Source: Kitasatospora atroaurantiaca
GTDB lineage: Bacteria > Actinomycetota > Actinomycetes > Streptomycetales > Streptomycetaceae
Direction: 5' to 3'
Assembly: GCF_007828955.1 (NCBI RefSeq)
Contig: NZ_VIVR01000001.1
Coordinates: 1,488,001-1,552,000, forward strand
DNA: 64,000 nt
Shown: positions 20,949 through 30,228 of the stretch, piece after piece
Layout: the number at the start of each line of letters is the position of its first letter
Position numbering within the stretch: position 1 is the first letter of the stretch
Notes under the pieces: model-generated
Databases searched by the model: none
What the model was told of the DNA's origin: nothing
Seen by the model: the letters and a program-made list of their open reading frames with translations, nothing else
Position numbers and translations under genes: made by a program

Positions 20949-22058
20949 TTACTCACCCTCCACGGCGGCAGCCGGCTCCCGCAGCCCCGCCGACCACTTC
21001 TGCTCGACCTTGCCGAACTTCCAGAAGGCCAGCGCCCCCGCCCAGGTCAGCACGAAGAGGCCGACGATCGCATAGCCGACCAGGTTGAGGTCGAGCTCGG
21101 CGATCCAGCCGATCGGGCCCGAGGTGATGTCCAGCTTCTCGCCGAGCAGGCCGATCAGCTCGATCACGCCGATCACCAGCGCGACCAGCACCGACAGGCC
21201 GGTGACGGTGAGGTTGTAGTAGATCTTGCGGACCGGCTTGGAGAAGGCCCACTCGTAGGCGAAGTTCATGAACGAGCCGTCGATGGTGTCCAGCAGGCTC
21301 ATCCCCGCCGCGAAGAGCACGGGGAGCACCAGCAGCGCGTACCAGGGCAGCGAGAAGGCCGCCGCGCCGCCGGCCAGCACCAGCAGCGAGACCTCCGTCG
21401 CGGTGTCGAAGCCCAGGCCGAAGAGCAGTCCGACCGGGTACATGTGCCAGGACTTGGTGACGGCCTTGGTGACGCGGCCGAGAATGCGGTTCATGAAGCC
21501 GCGCTTGTCGAGCTGCTTCTCCAGCTCGGCCTCGTCGAACTCGCCTTCGCGCATCTTGCGGAAGACCTTGAGGATGCCGTTGAAGGCGCCGAGGTTGATC
21601 AGGCCGATCAGCACCAGGAAGGTCCCCGAGACGCTGACGCCGATCAGGCCGGTGGCCGCGTGCAGGGTGGACCCGTCCGACTCGACCTGGCCCGCAAGGG
21701 ACTGGATGCCGAAGGCCAGCAGGGCGCAGAGGCCGAAGACGATGGACGAGTGGCCGAGCGAGAACCAGAAGCCGACGGACAGCGGCCGCTTGCCCTGGCC
21801 CATCAGCTTGCGGGTGGTGTTGTCGATCGCCGCGATGTGGTCGGCGTCGAAGGCGTGCCGCATGCCCAGGGTGTACGCGGTCAGGCCCATACCCGCGCCG
21901 AAGACCTGGCCGCCCACGTCGTAGTGCTTCGGCGCGATGACCGCGAGCAGGGTGAACCAGCCGATGACGTGCAGCGCGAGGATGAAGACGCCCATCCCGG
22001 CGAGGCGGATCCACTCGTCGCGGGTGAGCCGGTCACGAAGACGGCTGGGCGCTGGCAT
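20949..22058 (-). CDS. NiCoT-family nickel/cobalt permease (HoxN/NixA type)
   Basis: This 369-residue integral membrane protein imports Ni2+ (or Co2+) with high affinity. The signature RHAFDADHIAAIDNTTR starts at residue 67, with metal-binding His68 and His74. A second family segment, GFWFSLGHSSIVF, and GLGFDTATEVSLL complete the NiCoT signature; eight hydrophobic segments are visible. A GAGAGGACC site precedes ATG 22058. A Nur-type operator 63 bases upstream implies repression when nickel is plentiful. The imported nickel would supply urease, including the locus at 44 kb, and nickel superoxide dismutase. Confidence 0.95.
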   Translation of the reverse strand: MPAPSRLRDRLTRDEWIRLAGMGVFILALHVIGWFTLLAVIAPKHYDVGGQVFGAGMGLTAYTLGMRHAFDADHIAAIDNTTRKLMGQGKRPLSVGFWFSLGHSSIVFGLCALLAFGIQSLAGQVESDGSTLHAATGLIGVSVSGTFLVLIGLINLGAFNGILKVFRKMREGEFDEAELEKQLDKRGFMNRILGRVTKAVTKSWHMYPVGLLFGLGFDTATEVSLLVLAGGAAAFSLPWYALLVLPVLFAAGMSLLDTIDGSFMNFAYEWAFSKPVRKIYYNLTVTGLSVLVALVIGVIELIGLLGEKLDITSGPIGWIAELDLNLVGYAIVGLFVLTWAGALAFWKFGKVEQKWSAGLREPAAAVEGE

Positions 22059-22120
22059 GGAGGGTCCTCTCGGGTACGGAGCTGCTGAGCTGGGCCATCC
22101 TTCCCCGTACTCGGCCGTAG

Positions 22121-22137
22121 TTGCAAGTCATATGCAA
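22121..22137. promoter_or_regulatory. Nur box (nickel-responsive operator)
   Basis: TTGCAA-GTCAT-ATGCAA matches the Streptomyces Nur consensus tTGCaa-N5-ttGCAA with one departure. It lies 63 bases upstream of the nickel permease start, as expected for a Nur-repressed uptake gene. Confidence 0.85.
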
Positions 22138-22308
22138 CTACGCGCCCCCCGCATGCATATCGGAGCGCCCCGTCCGGCGCTCGTCATGTGCCGTACAAAT
22201 TTCTGTAACCCCCGGACGCTTTCGCCGCTCCTTCTACGCGCGGATACTCGGATCTACGCGCGGATACCCCTGCCCCACACACCTCAACTCCCCACGGAGG
22301 AACGGCAG

Positions 22309-23247
22309 ATGACCGGCTCTCGTAACATCCGCACCAAGGCGGCACTCGCCACCTCGGCGGTCCTGGCGGCCACCCTCACGGGCCTCGCCACCCCCGCCTC
22401 CCCCGCCGTCGCGGCCACCCCGCACCGGGTGCTGTTCGACAACAGCAAGGCCGAGACGGCCGGCAACGCCGACTGGATCATCAGCACCAGCATCCCCGAC
22501 CCGCTCGGCCAGAACGCCAACCCCACCACCGAGAAGAGCTGGACCGGCGCGATCTCCGCCTGGGGCGTCGCTCTGCAGAAGACCGGCTCCTACAGCCTCA
22601 AGACGCTCCCCTCGGGCTCCACCATCAGCTACGGCACCGGCGCGGCGCTGGACCTGGCCAACTTCGACACCTTCGTGATCCCGGAGCCGAACATCAGGTT
22701 CAGCACCGCCGAGAAGACCGCGATCATGAAGTTCGTGCAGAACGGCGGCGGGCTCTTCCTGATCTCCGACCACACCCAGAGCGACCGCAACAACGACGGC
22801 TGGGACTCCCCCGCGATCATCAACGACCTGCTGACCACCAACAGCGTCGACAGCACCGACCCCTTCGGCTTCTCGGTGGACCTCAAGAACATCTCCACCG
22901 ACAACCCGAGAGCCGTCAGCGACGCGAGCAACCCCGTCCTGCACGGCAGCTTCGGCACCGTCACCGGGTCCATCCTGCGGGCCGGCACCACCTTCACCCT
23001 GAAGCCCGCGGACAACTCCTCCGTCAAGGGCCTGGTGTACCGCACCGGGTACAGCGGCAACACCGGTGCCTTCTTCGTCACCAGCACCTTCGGCAGCGGC
23101 CGGGTCGCCATCTGGGGCGACAGCTCCCCCGCCGACGACGGCACCGGCCAGTCCGGCAACACCCTCTACAACGGCTGGGACGACCCCGCCGGCACCAACG
23201 CCGCCCTCGCCCTCAACGCCACCGCCTGGCTCAGCAAGGCCAGCTGA
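22309..23247 (+). CDS. Secreted protein of unknown function with glutamine-amidotransferase-like (DUF4350-like) fold
   Basis: The 312-residue product has a clear Sec signal peptide (cleavage near SPAVAA, residue 36). The mature part, DTFVIPEPNIRFSTAEKTAI then MKFVQNGGGLFLISDH, looks like the Rossmann-like fold shared by class I amidotransferase-like and DUF4350/ThuA domains. A Ser/Thr/Asn-rich beta region follows. No catalytic Cys or other motif is recognised, so no function is given. ATG 22309 has a CGGAGGAAC site. It is divergent from the nickel permease and the Nur box lies between them, though there is no other reason to link it to nickel. Confidence 0.8.
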   Translation: MTGSRNIRTKAALATSAVLAATLTGLATPASPAVAATPHRVLFDNSKAETAGNADWIISTSIPDPLGQNANPTTEKSWTGAISAWGVALQKTGSYSLKTLPSGSTISYGTGAALDLANFDTFVIPEPNIRFSTAEKTAIMKFVQNGGGLFLISDHTQSDRNNDGWDSPAIINDLLTTNSVDSTDPFGFSVDLKNISTDNPRAVSDASNPVLHGSFGTVTGSILRAGTTFTLKPADNSSVKGLVYRTGYSGNTGAFFVTSTFGSGRVAIWGDSSPADDGTGQSGNTLYNGWDDPAGTNAALALNATAWLSKAS

Positions 23248-23366
23248 CCCCGGCCAACCCGCCTCTCCGCTCTGACGGCCCATAGATCACGGCTGGTCAG
23301 GAAATCGGGCATAAAGTCCACTATTGTCGGATTTCGTGGATCGCCGGAGCGGAGAGGCAGGCCTTG

Positions 23367-25397
23367 ATGCAGCACCCCGCCACCTACCCCCATCGGACCA
23401 CCCGCGAGGACGTGCGCATCCCGCTGCCGGACGGCACCGGGCTGTACGCCCGGATCTGGCGCCCCGTCACCGAGAAGCCGGTGCCCGCGCTGCTCGAGTA
23501 CCTGCCCTACCGGCTCACCGACCGGACGTCGCCGGACGACGCCCAGCGGCACCCCTGGTACGCCGGGCACGGGTACGCGGGCGTCCGCGTGGACATCCGC
23601 GGGCACGGGAACTCGGGCGGGCTGCCGGGTGACGAGTACTCCGAGCAGGAGCTCGCCGACGGGGTCGCGGTGATCGAGTGGCTCGCCGCGCAGCCCTGGT
23701 GCAGCGGGAAGGTCGGGATGTTCGGCGTCTCCTGGGGCGGTCTCAACAGCCTGCAGATCGCGGCGCGCGCACCGGAGGCGCTGAAGGCCGTGGTCACGGT
23801 CTGCTCGACCGACGACCGCTACGACAACGACGTCCACTACATGGGCGGCTCGCTGCTGGCCGTCGACATGCACGCCTGGTCGGCCGCCATGCTGGCCTTC
23901 GTCGCCCGGCCCCCGGACCCGAAGTACGTCGGGGACGACTGGCGGCCGATGTGGCTGGAGCGGCTGGAGGCGGTCGAGCCCCTCATCCACCCCTGGCTCT
24001 CCCACCAGACCCGCGACGACTACTGGCGGCGCGGCAGCGTCTGCGAGGACTACGGCGCGATCAAGGCCGCCGTGCTGGCCGTCGGCGGCTGGGCCGACCC
24101 GTACCGGGACGCCGTGCTGCGGCTGGTGGAGCACCTGGAGGCGCCCGTCCGCGGCCTGATCGGCCCGTGGCCGCACCAGTACCCGGACCGCGGGCTGCCG
24201 CCGGGCCCGGCGATCGGCTTCCTGCAGGAGACGCTGCGCTGGTGGGACCACTGGCTGAAGGACGTCGACACCGGGGTGATGAAGGAGCCCGCGCTGCGGA
24301 GCTGGATGAACGAGTCGGTGCCGCCCGCGACGGTGTACGCCAACCGGCCCGGGCGCTGGGTCGGCGACGAGACCTGGCCCTCGCCGGACGTGCGCGAGAT
24401 CCACTACGGCCTGGACGACGCGCTGCGCACCGCCGGGACGCCCTCCGACGACCGCTTCGTCCACATCCGCTCGCCGCAGCACACCGGGGTGGACGCCGGG
24501 CGGTTCCTCCCGTTCGGCAACGACTCGGACCTGCCGCCGGACCAGCGCGAGGAGGACGGGCGCTCGGTCTGCTTCGACTCCAGCCCACTGCCCGAACCGG
24601 TCGAGATCCTCGGACGGCCCGGCCTACGGCTGCGGGTCCGGTGCGACGCGCGGCGCGGTCAGGTGATCGCGCGGCTCTGCGACGTCGCACCGGACGGGTC
24701 GTCGACCCTGGTCACCCGCGGGGTGCTCAACCTCACCTCCCGGCGCGGGCGCGGCCAGGTGGCGGAGTGGGAGCCGGGTGCGGTCGAGGACGTCGACCTC
24801 GACCTGGCCGGCATCGCCCACGCCTTCCCGGCCGGCCACCGGATCAGGCTTGCCCTCTCCTCCACGTACTGGCCGTGGATCTGGCCGCAGCCCGAGGTCG
24901 GCGGCTTCGAGCTCGACCCCGGCCACAGCACGCTCACCGTGCCCGTCCGCCACCTGGCCGCCGACGTCGGCAGCCCCCCGATCACCTTCGAGCCCCCCGA
25001 GCAGGCCGCCGGGATGGCCGTCCACGTCACGGAACCGCTCACCGCCCGGCCCGAGCGCATGGTGCTCCGGGACGTCGCCACCGGCGAGTGGCGGCTGGAG
25101 ATCGACCCCGGGTACGGCGGCACCCGCACCTACCCCGACGGCCTGGTCCTCGACGAGCACGCCGTCGAGGCGTACCGCATCCTCTCCGACGACCCCCTCA
25201 GCGCCGTCACCCGCTCCGACTGGACCATCCGCCTGGAGCGCCCCGACATCGGTTGGGACGTCACCCTGCGGACCCGCTCGGAGATCACCTGCGACGCCAC
25301 CCACTTCACCACCCACAACCACCTCACGGCCCTGGAGGGCGGCTCCGTCGTCTTCGACCGTGACTGGCAGCGCCGCATCCCACGCACCGCGTCGTAG
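23367..25397 (+). CDS. CocE/NonD-family alpha/beta hydrolase (Xaa-Pro peptidase-like)
   Basis: A 676-residue serine hydrolase of the family including cocaine esterase and X-prolyl dipeptidyl aminopeptidase. The nucleophile is Ser122 in MFGVSWGGLNS; RVDIRGHGNSGG (about residues 74-85) is the family's second signature. An alpha/beta hydrolase domain (1-340) is followed by a C-terminal jelly-roll (PepX_C) domain (about 360-540) and an unusual extra ~130-residue tail containing RLEIDPGYGGTRTYPDG. There is no signal peptide. A TTG at 23364 immediately precedes ATG 23367, and both share the upstream GGAGAGG; ATG is preferred. The substrate (amide or ester) is not predictable. Confidence 0.9.
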   Translation: MQHPATYPHRTTREDVRIPLPDGTGLYARIWRPVTEKPVPALLEYLPYRLTDRTSPDDAQRHPWYAGHGYAGVRVDIRGHGNSGGLPGDEYSEQELADGVAVIEWLAAQPWCSGKVGMFGVSWGGLNSLQIAARAPEALKAVVTVCSTDDRYDNDVHYMGGSLLAVDMHAWSAAMLAFVARPPDPKYVGDDWRPMWLERLEAVEPLIHPWLSHQTRDDYWRRGSVCEDYGAIKAAVLAVGGWADPYRDAVLRLVEHLEAPVRGLIGPWPHQYPDRGLPPGPAIGFLQETLRWWDHWLKDVDTGVMKEPALRSWMNESVPPATVYANRPGRWVGDETWPSPDVREIHYGLDDALRTAGTPSDDRFVHIRSPQHTGVDAGRFLPFGNDSDLPPDQREEDGRSVCFDSSPLPEPVEILGRPGLRLRVRCDARRGQVIARLCDVAPDGSSTLVTRGVLNLTSRRGRGQVAEWEPGAVEDVDLDLAGIAHAFPAGHRIRLALSSTYWPWIWPQPEVGGFELDPGHSTLTVPVRHLAADVGSPPITFEPPEQAAGMAVHVTEPLTARPERMVLRDVATGEWRLEIDPGYGGTRTYPDGLVLDEHAVEAYRILSDDPLSAVTRSDWTIRLERPDIGWDVTLRTRSEITCDATHFTTHNHLTALEGGSVVFDRDWQRRIPRTAS

Positions 25398-25400
25398 AGC

Positions 25401-25551
25401 GTCCGCCAGGAAGTGAGAGCAGTGGGCCAACCACAGGGGCGCGGGGAACAGCGCGAGGCGGGAGGCTGCAGGCCGTTGCCTTCCGGTCTCGCGCAGTTCC
25501 CCGCGCCCCTGGGATGCCCAATCCTGATTGGTGCACCTACTGGCGGAGCCA
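25401..25551. repeat. Dispersed intergenic repeat, full-length copy
   Basis: The element has three parts: a left block (CGCCAGGAAGTGAG...), a central hairpin with arms GGGGCGCGGGGAA (25437-25449) and TTCCCCGCGCCCC (25498-25510), and a right block containing CCAATC-CT-GATTGG (25519-25532). The centre matches 20866-20922; left and right match 5717-5787. Confidence 0.75.
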
Positions 25552-25616
25552 CGTCAGCGAGCACCTGACCGAGGGGGCCGTCCGGCTCTCATCGAACGGT
25601 CATCTACCATCAGCTG

Positions 25617-26747
25617 GTGCCCAGCCTGACCGGACTTCCGCTCCAGATCGTCGCCGCCCTCCTGGCGGTCGCCGCCTTCGCCGCCACCATGTGGCTCTGG
25701 CCGAGGCTCGCCGGACGCGGCTGGAAGGCGTGGCTGGGGCGGCTCGGTGCGTTCTTCGCGACGCAGGTCACGGTGCTGGTGGCGATGGGCCTGGTGGCCA
25801 ACTCGTACTTCGGGTTCTACACCACCTGGAGCGACCTGCTCGGCACCGACGGCGCGCCCGGCACGGTGGTCGACCACCAGCCGGGCAAGGCGATCTCGCT
25901 GACCGGCGAGCAGAAGATGTACTCCGCCCAGGGCTCGGCCAAGGACCGCTCGGGCGTGATCCAGAACGTCACCATCAAGGGCGCTGCCTCCGGGCTCAGC
26001 AGCCCCGCGTACGTCTACCTGCCGCCGCAGTACTTCCAGCCGGGCTTCGCGCAGCAGCAGTTCCCGATGGCACTGGTGCTGGCCGGCTACCCCGGCTCGG
26101 CCGAGAAGCTGCTCTCGCTGATGGCGTACCCGGCGTCCACGCTCCAGGCGATCGAGGCGGGGAAGCTGCCGCCGACCGTGCTGGTGATGATGCGTACGAC
26201 GGCCTCGGGCGGCAACCGGGACACCGAGTGCATGGACATCCCGAACGGCCCCCAGGTGGAGACCTTCTTCACCCAGGACCTGCCCAGGGCGATGTCCGGC
26301 ACGTACCGGATCACCGACCGCCCTGAGGCCCGGGCCGTGATCGGGAACTCCACCGGCGGGTACTGCGCGCTGAAGTTCGCCCTGCGCAGGCCCGACGCGT
26401 ACCCGGCGGCCGTGTCCCTCTCCGGCTACTACACCGCGCCGATCGACCCGACCACCGGTGACCTCTTCGACGGCCGGGCCGAGCTCAAGCGCGAGAACGA
26501 CCTGCTCTGGCGGCTGAAGAACAAGCCGCCGGTACCGGTCTCGCTGCTGCTCGCGACCAGCTTCAACGAGCAGAACTACGCCGACACGCAGAAGATGGTG
26601 GCCGCGTTCAAGGCTCCGACCCGGATGTCGACGATCACGCTGGACAGCGGCGGCCACAACTTCCACACCTGGACCAGGGAGATCCCGCCCGCCCTGGAGT
26701 GGCTCGGCAGGCAGCTGACCCCTCCTCAGCCGGTGCACCCCGCCTGA
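25617..26747 (+). CDS. Membrane-anchored esterase, Ag85/esterase D-like alpha/beta hydrolase
   Basis: The 376-residue protein has two N-terminal membrane segments (about 8-28 and 43-66) and an extracytoplasmic alpha/beta hydrolase domain. The nucleophile is Ser245 in VIGNSTGGYCALK and the catalytic His lies in LDSGGHNFHTW. This matches the putative esterase family that includes mycolyltransferase-like proteins; in Streptomyces, which lacks mycolates, the acceptor is unknown. The GTG at 25617 has no ribosome-binding site but follows TACCAT by six bases, pointing to a leaderless transcript. It lies directly downstream of a dispersed repeat. Confidence 0.87.
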   Translation: MPSLTGLPLQIVAALLAVAAFAATMWLWPRLAGRGWKAWLGRLGAFFATQVTVLVAMGLVANSYFGFYTTWSDLLGTDGAPGTVVDHQPGKAISLTGEQKMYSAQGSAKDRSGVIQNVTIKGAASGLSSPAYVYLPPQYFQPGFAQQQFPMALVLAGYPGSAEKLLSLMAYPASTLQAIEAGKLPPTVLVMMRTTASGGNRDTECMDIPNGPQVETFFTQDLPRAMSGTYRITDRPEARAVIGNSTGGYCALKFALRRPDAYPAAVSLSGYYTAPIDPTTGDLFDGRAELKRENDLLWRLKNKPPVPVSLLLATSFNEQNYADTQKMVAAFKAPTRMSTITLDSGGHNFHTWTREIPPALEWLGRQLTPPQPVHPA

Positions 26748-26835
26748 CCTGGCCGGACGCGGTCCGTCGGAGATCAAACCAGGCTCATAGCTGGGCTTCA
26801 TGAGAATCTCAGCGAGGTCCCCGAGCGTATCTCCC

Positions 26836-29145
26836 ATGACCCCGACCAGTCCCGTTCCTCCGACCAGTGTTTCGTGGCCCGAGGCCGCGAACTATCCGCC
26901 GCCGGAGCCCCCGGCACAGGCCACGGTCGAGCCCCCCGTCACCGATCCATGGGGCGCGCCCGCCGAGCTCCCGGAGCCCGGGCCCAAGGGACCGGCCTCC
27001 TGGGCCGGCCGGCTCCGTACCCTCCCCACCCGCGCCTGGCGCGGCCGCCCCGACGACCCGCGCTGGGTCCGCCCCGCGCTGCTCGGGCTGCTGGCCGCCA
27101 CCGCGGCGCTCTACTTCTGGAACCTGACCGCCTCCGGCTGGGCCAACTCCTTCTACTCCGCCGCCGTGCAGGCCGGCACCCAGAGCTGGAAGGCCTTCTT
27201 CTACGGCTCCTCGGACGCGGCCAACTTCATCACGGTCGACAAGCCGCCGATGTCCCTGTGGCCGATGGAGATCTTCGGCCGGATCTTCGGGCTCAGCTCA
27301 TGGAGCGTGCTCGCCCCGCAGGTCCTGATGGGGGTGGCGACGGTCGGCACGATCTACGCGACGGTGCGCCGCCGCTTCTCGGCGGTCGGCGGCCTCGTCG
27401 CGGGCGCCGCGATGGCGCTCACCCCGGTGGCCGCGCTGATGTTCCGCTTCAACAACCCCGACGCGCTGCTGGTGCTGCTGCTGACCCTTGCCGCGTACGG
27501 GCTGGTGCGGGCCACCGAGACCGCGAGCACCCGCTGGCTGCTGTTCGTCGGCGTGATGTTCGGCTTCGGCTTTCTCACCAAGACCCTGCAGGCCTTCCTG
27601 ATCCTCCCGGCCTTCGCGCTGATCTACCTGGTGGTGGCGCCGACCGGCCTGTGGCGGCGGGTGCGCCAGTTGCTGCTCGCCGGACTGGCGCTGGTCGCCT
27701 CGGCCGGCTGGTGGGTCGCGATCGTCGAGCTGGTACCGGCCTCCTCCCGGCCGTACATCGGCGGCTCGCAGGACAACGACTTCCTCTCAGTCACCTTCGG
27801 CTACAACGGCTTCGGCCGGCTGACCGGCGACGAGACCGGCAGCGTCGGTGGCGGCGGTGGCGGGCAGGGCGGCGGCCGCTGGGGCACCACCGGTATCACC
27901 CGGCTCTTCGACGGCGACATCGGCGGCCAGATCGCCTGGCTGCTGCCCGCCGCGCTGATCCTGCTGGTGATCGGCCTCTGGGCGACCCGCAGGTACGCCC
28001 GCACCGACAGTGCCCGGACGGCCTTCCTGGTGTGGGGCAGCTGGCTGCTGTGCACCGGGCTGACCTTCAGTTACATGTCCGGCATCTTCCACCAGTACTA
28101 CACGGTGGCGCTGGCCCCGGCCGTGGCCGCACTGGTCGGCATGGGCGCCGACGGGCTGTGGCGGGCGGGCAAGCGCCTGCCGTACGCGGCGATGCTCGCC
28201 GGTGTCGTCGCCGTCACGGCGGTGTGGGGGTACGTGCTGCTCGGGCGCAGCGCCACCTTCCTGCCGTGGCTGCGCTGGGCGGTGCTCCTCGGCGGGCTCG
28301 CGGCGGCGGGTGCGCTGCTGCTGGCGGGCCGGCTGGCCGGCCGACTCGCGGCCGTGGCCGGGCTGGTGGCGCTGGCCGCCACGCTCGGTGGGCCGACGGC
28401 GTACGCGCTGGACACCGTCTCGACCGCGCACACCGGCTCGATCGTGACGGCCGGGCCGCGGGTGCAGGGCTCCAACGGCTTCGGCGGTATGGGTGGCGGC
28501 CGTGGCGGGTTCCCCGGCGGTGACGGTGGCGGCATGGGCGGCTTCCCGGGCGGCACCCGCCAGGGCGGCCAGACGGGCGGTCAGACGGGCGGTCAGATGG
28601 GAGGCGCTCCCGGCGGCACCCAGAACGGCATGCCCGCCGCGCCTCAGGGCGGCTTCCCGGGCGGGGCCCAGAACGGAACCGGCTCCACCACCGGCTCGAC
28701 CGGTTCCACCGGTTCGGCCCGCGACGACGGGCGTGGCGGTATGGGCGGCGGCGGGATGGGCGGTCTGATCAACGGCGCCCAGGTGAGCAGCGAACTGGCC
28801 GCCCTGCTCAAGCAGGACGCCGGCTCCTACACCTGGGTGGCGGCCGCGGTCGGCTCGCAGAACCAGGCCAGCTACCAGCTCGCCACCGGTGAGCCGGTGA
28901 TGGCGCTGGGCGGCTTCAACGGCACCGACCCCTCGCTGAGCCTCACCGCCTTCCAGCAGTACGTGAAGGACGGGAAGATCCACTACTTCATCGGATCCGG
29001 CAGCGGCATGGGCGGCGGCGGGATGGGCGGCGGTTCGTCCTCCACCTCCGAGTCCTCCCAGATCGCCACCTGGGTGGCGGCCCACTACACCGCCAAGACG
29101 GTCGGCAGCACCACGGTCTACGACCTGACGGCCCCGACCGGCTGA
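26836..29145 (+). CDS. GT39-family membrane glycosyltransferase (YkcB/ArnT-like)
   Basis: A GT-C glycosyltransferase of about 769 residues that would transfer a sugar from a polyprenyl-phosphate donor on the outer membrane face. A Pro-rich cytoplasmic start is followed by about 11 membrane segments, with AANFITVDKPPMSLW as the acceptor-loop signature. After the last membrane segment comes a strongly Gly/Gln/Met-rich stretch (about 540-650) and a soluble C-terminal domain ending DLTAPTG. Neither ATG 26836 nor the in-frame ATG 26800 has a convincing ribosome-binding site; 26836 gives a start like family members. The Gly-rich insert is low-complexity and variable in the family. Confidence 0.88.
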   Translation: MTPTSPVPPTSVSWPEAANYPPPEPPAQATVEPPVTDPWGAPAELPEPGPKGPASWAGRLRTLPTRAWRGRPDDPRWVRPALLGLLAATAALYFWNLTASGWANSFYSAAVQAGTQSWKAFFYGSSDAANFITVDKPPMSLWPMEIFGRIFGLSSWSVLAPQVLMGVATVGTIYATVRRRFSAVGGLVAGAAMALTPVAALMFRFNNPDALLVLLLTLAAYGLVRATETASTRWLLFVGVMFGFGFLTKTLQAFLILPAFALIYLVVAPTGLWRRVRQLLLAGLALVASAGWWVAIVELVPASSRPYIGGSQDNDFLSVTFGYNGFGRLTGDETGSVGGGGGGQGGGRWGTTGITRLFDGDIGGQIAWLLPAALILLVIGLWATRRYARTDSARTAFLVWGSWLLCTGLTFSYMSGIFHQYYTVALAPAVAALVGMGADGLWRAGKRLPYAAMLAGVVAVTAVWGYVLLGRSATFLPWLRWAVLLGGLAAAGALLLAGRLAGRLAAVAGLVALAATLGGPTAYALDTVSTAHTGSIVTAGPRVQGSNGFGGMGGGRGGFPGGDGGGMGGFPGGTRQGGQTGGQTGGQMGGAPGGTQNGMPAAPQGGFPGGAQNGTGSTTGSTGSTGSARDDGRGGMGGGGMGGLINGAQVSSELAALLKQDAGSYTWVAAAVGSQNQASYQLATGEPVMALGGFNGTDPSLSLTAFQQYVKDGKIHYFIGSGSGMGGGGMGGGSSSTSESSQIATWVAAHYTAKTVGSTTVYDLTAPTG

Positions 29146-29163
29146 CCTCGGCCTCCCCAGCGC

Positions 29164-29197
29164 GTCCGGCCCATCGGATTCCTCCGGTGGGCCGGAC
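29164..29197. terminator. Bidirectional terminator
   Basis: GTCCGGCCCA (29164-29173) and TGGGCCGGAC (29188-29197) form a perfect ten-base stem with a 14-base loop between the convergent GT39 and methyltransferase genes. Confidence 0.8.
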
Positions 29198-29220
29198 GGC
29201 TGTCCGGCGTCAGTCGCCGC

Positions 29221-30036
29221 TCACCGGCGGCCCGCTCCCGCGGGGAGGGCGGGCCTGGTCCCGATGACGACGGTGGCGTCCAGGTCGTCGCAGCAGACCA
29301 CCTGCGGTATCAGCCCGTCACGGGCGACGGTGTCGACGGCCTGCGGCACCTGGCGCTCGCTCGTCTCGAACAGCAGGTGACCGCCCGGCGCCAGCCACTG
29401 AGCCGCCGCCGCGGTCACCCGCCGCAGGACCTCGAGCCCGTCCTCGCCGCCGTCCAGCGCCACCCTCGCCTCGTGCACGCGGGCCTCCGGGGGCAGCAGC
29501 CCGATCTCCTCGGTGGGCACGTAGGGCACGTTGGCGAGCAGGACGTCGACGCGGCCCCGCAGAGTGGCCGGTAGCGGCTCGAAGAGGTCGCCCTCGTACA
29601 CCCGGCCGCCCGCGGCGGCGACGTTACGCCGGGCGCACTCCACCGCGGCGGGGTCGATGTCGGAGGCGTAGAGCTCGACCTGGCCCAGGGCCGCCGCCAG
29701 GGCTGCGCCCAGGGCTCCCGAGCCGCAGCACAGGTCCACGACCACGGCCTGCGGCCGGGCGAGTGCGGCGGCCTGCCCGACCAGGAACTCGGTACGGCGG
29801 CGGGGGACGAAGACACCGGGGTCCACGGTCACCCGCAGACCGCAGAACTCGGCCCAGCCGAGGACGTGTTCGAGGGGCAGGCCGTCGACTCGCCGGCCGA
29901 CCATGGCGGTGAGATCGTCAGGCGTACGCGCCGTGGAGATGATCAGCTGCGCCTCGTCCTCGGCGAAGACACAGCCGGCGGCCCGAAGCCTGGTGACGAT
30001 GGCGGAGAAAGGGAGAGCGGAGGGTGAAGCGGACAT
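29221..30036 (-). CDS. PrmC/HemK-like N5-glutamine methyltransferase
   Basis: The 271-residue SAM-dependent methyltransferase resembles PrmC, which methylates the glutamine of release-factor GGQ motifs. The SAM loop is DLCCGSGALG (101-110), followed by acidic DIDP at about 126-129. The catalytic NPPY motif is changed to NVPY (169-172). A helical N-terminal domain (1-70) is present. Because the second motif residue is Val rather than Pro, and Streptomyces normally carry a separate canonical prmC beside prfA, this is probably a paralogue with a different target. ATG 30036 has a GAAAGG site. Confidence 0.85.
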   Translation of the reverse strand: MSASPSALPFSAIVTRLRAAGCVFAEDEAQLIISTARTPDDLTAMVGRRVDGLPLEHVLGWAEFCGLRVTVDPGVFVPRRRTEFLVGQAAALARPQAVVVDLCCGSGALGAALAAALGQVELYASDIDPAAVECARRNVAAAGGRVYEGDLFEPLPATLRGRVDVLLANVPYVPTEEIGLLPPEARVHEARVALDGGEDGLEVLRRVTAAAAQWLAPGGHLLFETSERQVPQAVDTVARDGLIPQVVCCDDLDATVVIGTRPALPAGAGRR

Positions 30037-30228
30037 GAGAGCCTTTCGGGGTTTCCGAAGGGCGCTCTCGCGGTCACCTAGCGAAGAGGGACCGTACGAC
30101 CGTGAGGTGAGAGCACCCGACCTGATCCAGCGGTAATGGGTCCCACCTCCTCGATGCGTTCGTTCACTGCTCGACGCCGGTAACAGTACCGCAGCCGGAC
30201 CGCGCGCGGACCCGCGGCCCTGAGCTGT

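Noticed and set aside
30037..30160. Possible riboswitch or attenuator upstream of the PrmC-like gene
   Set aside because: GGGTGCTCTC and GAGAGCGCCC pair with one mismatch, but no conserved riboswitch core, aptamer or leader peptide could be recognised.
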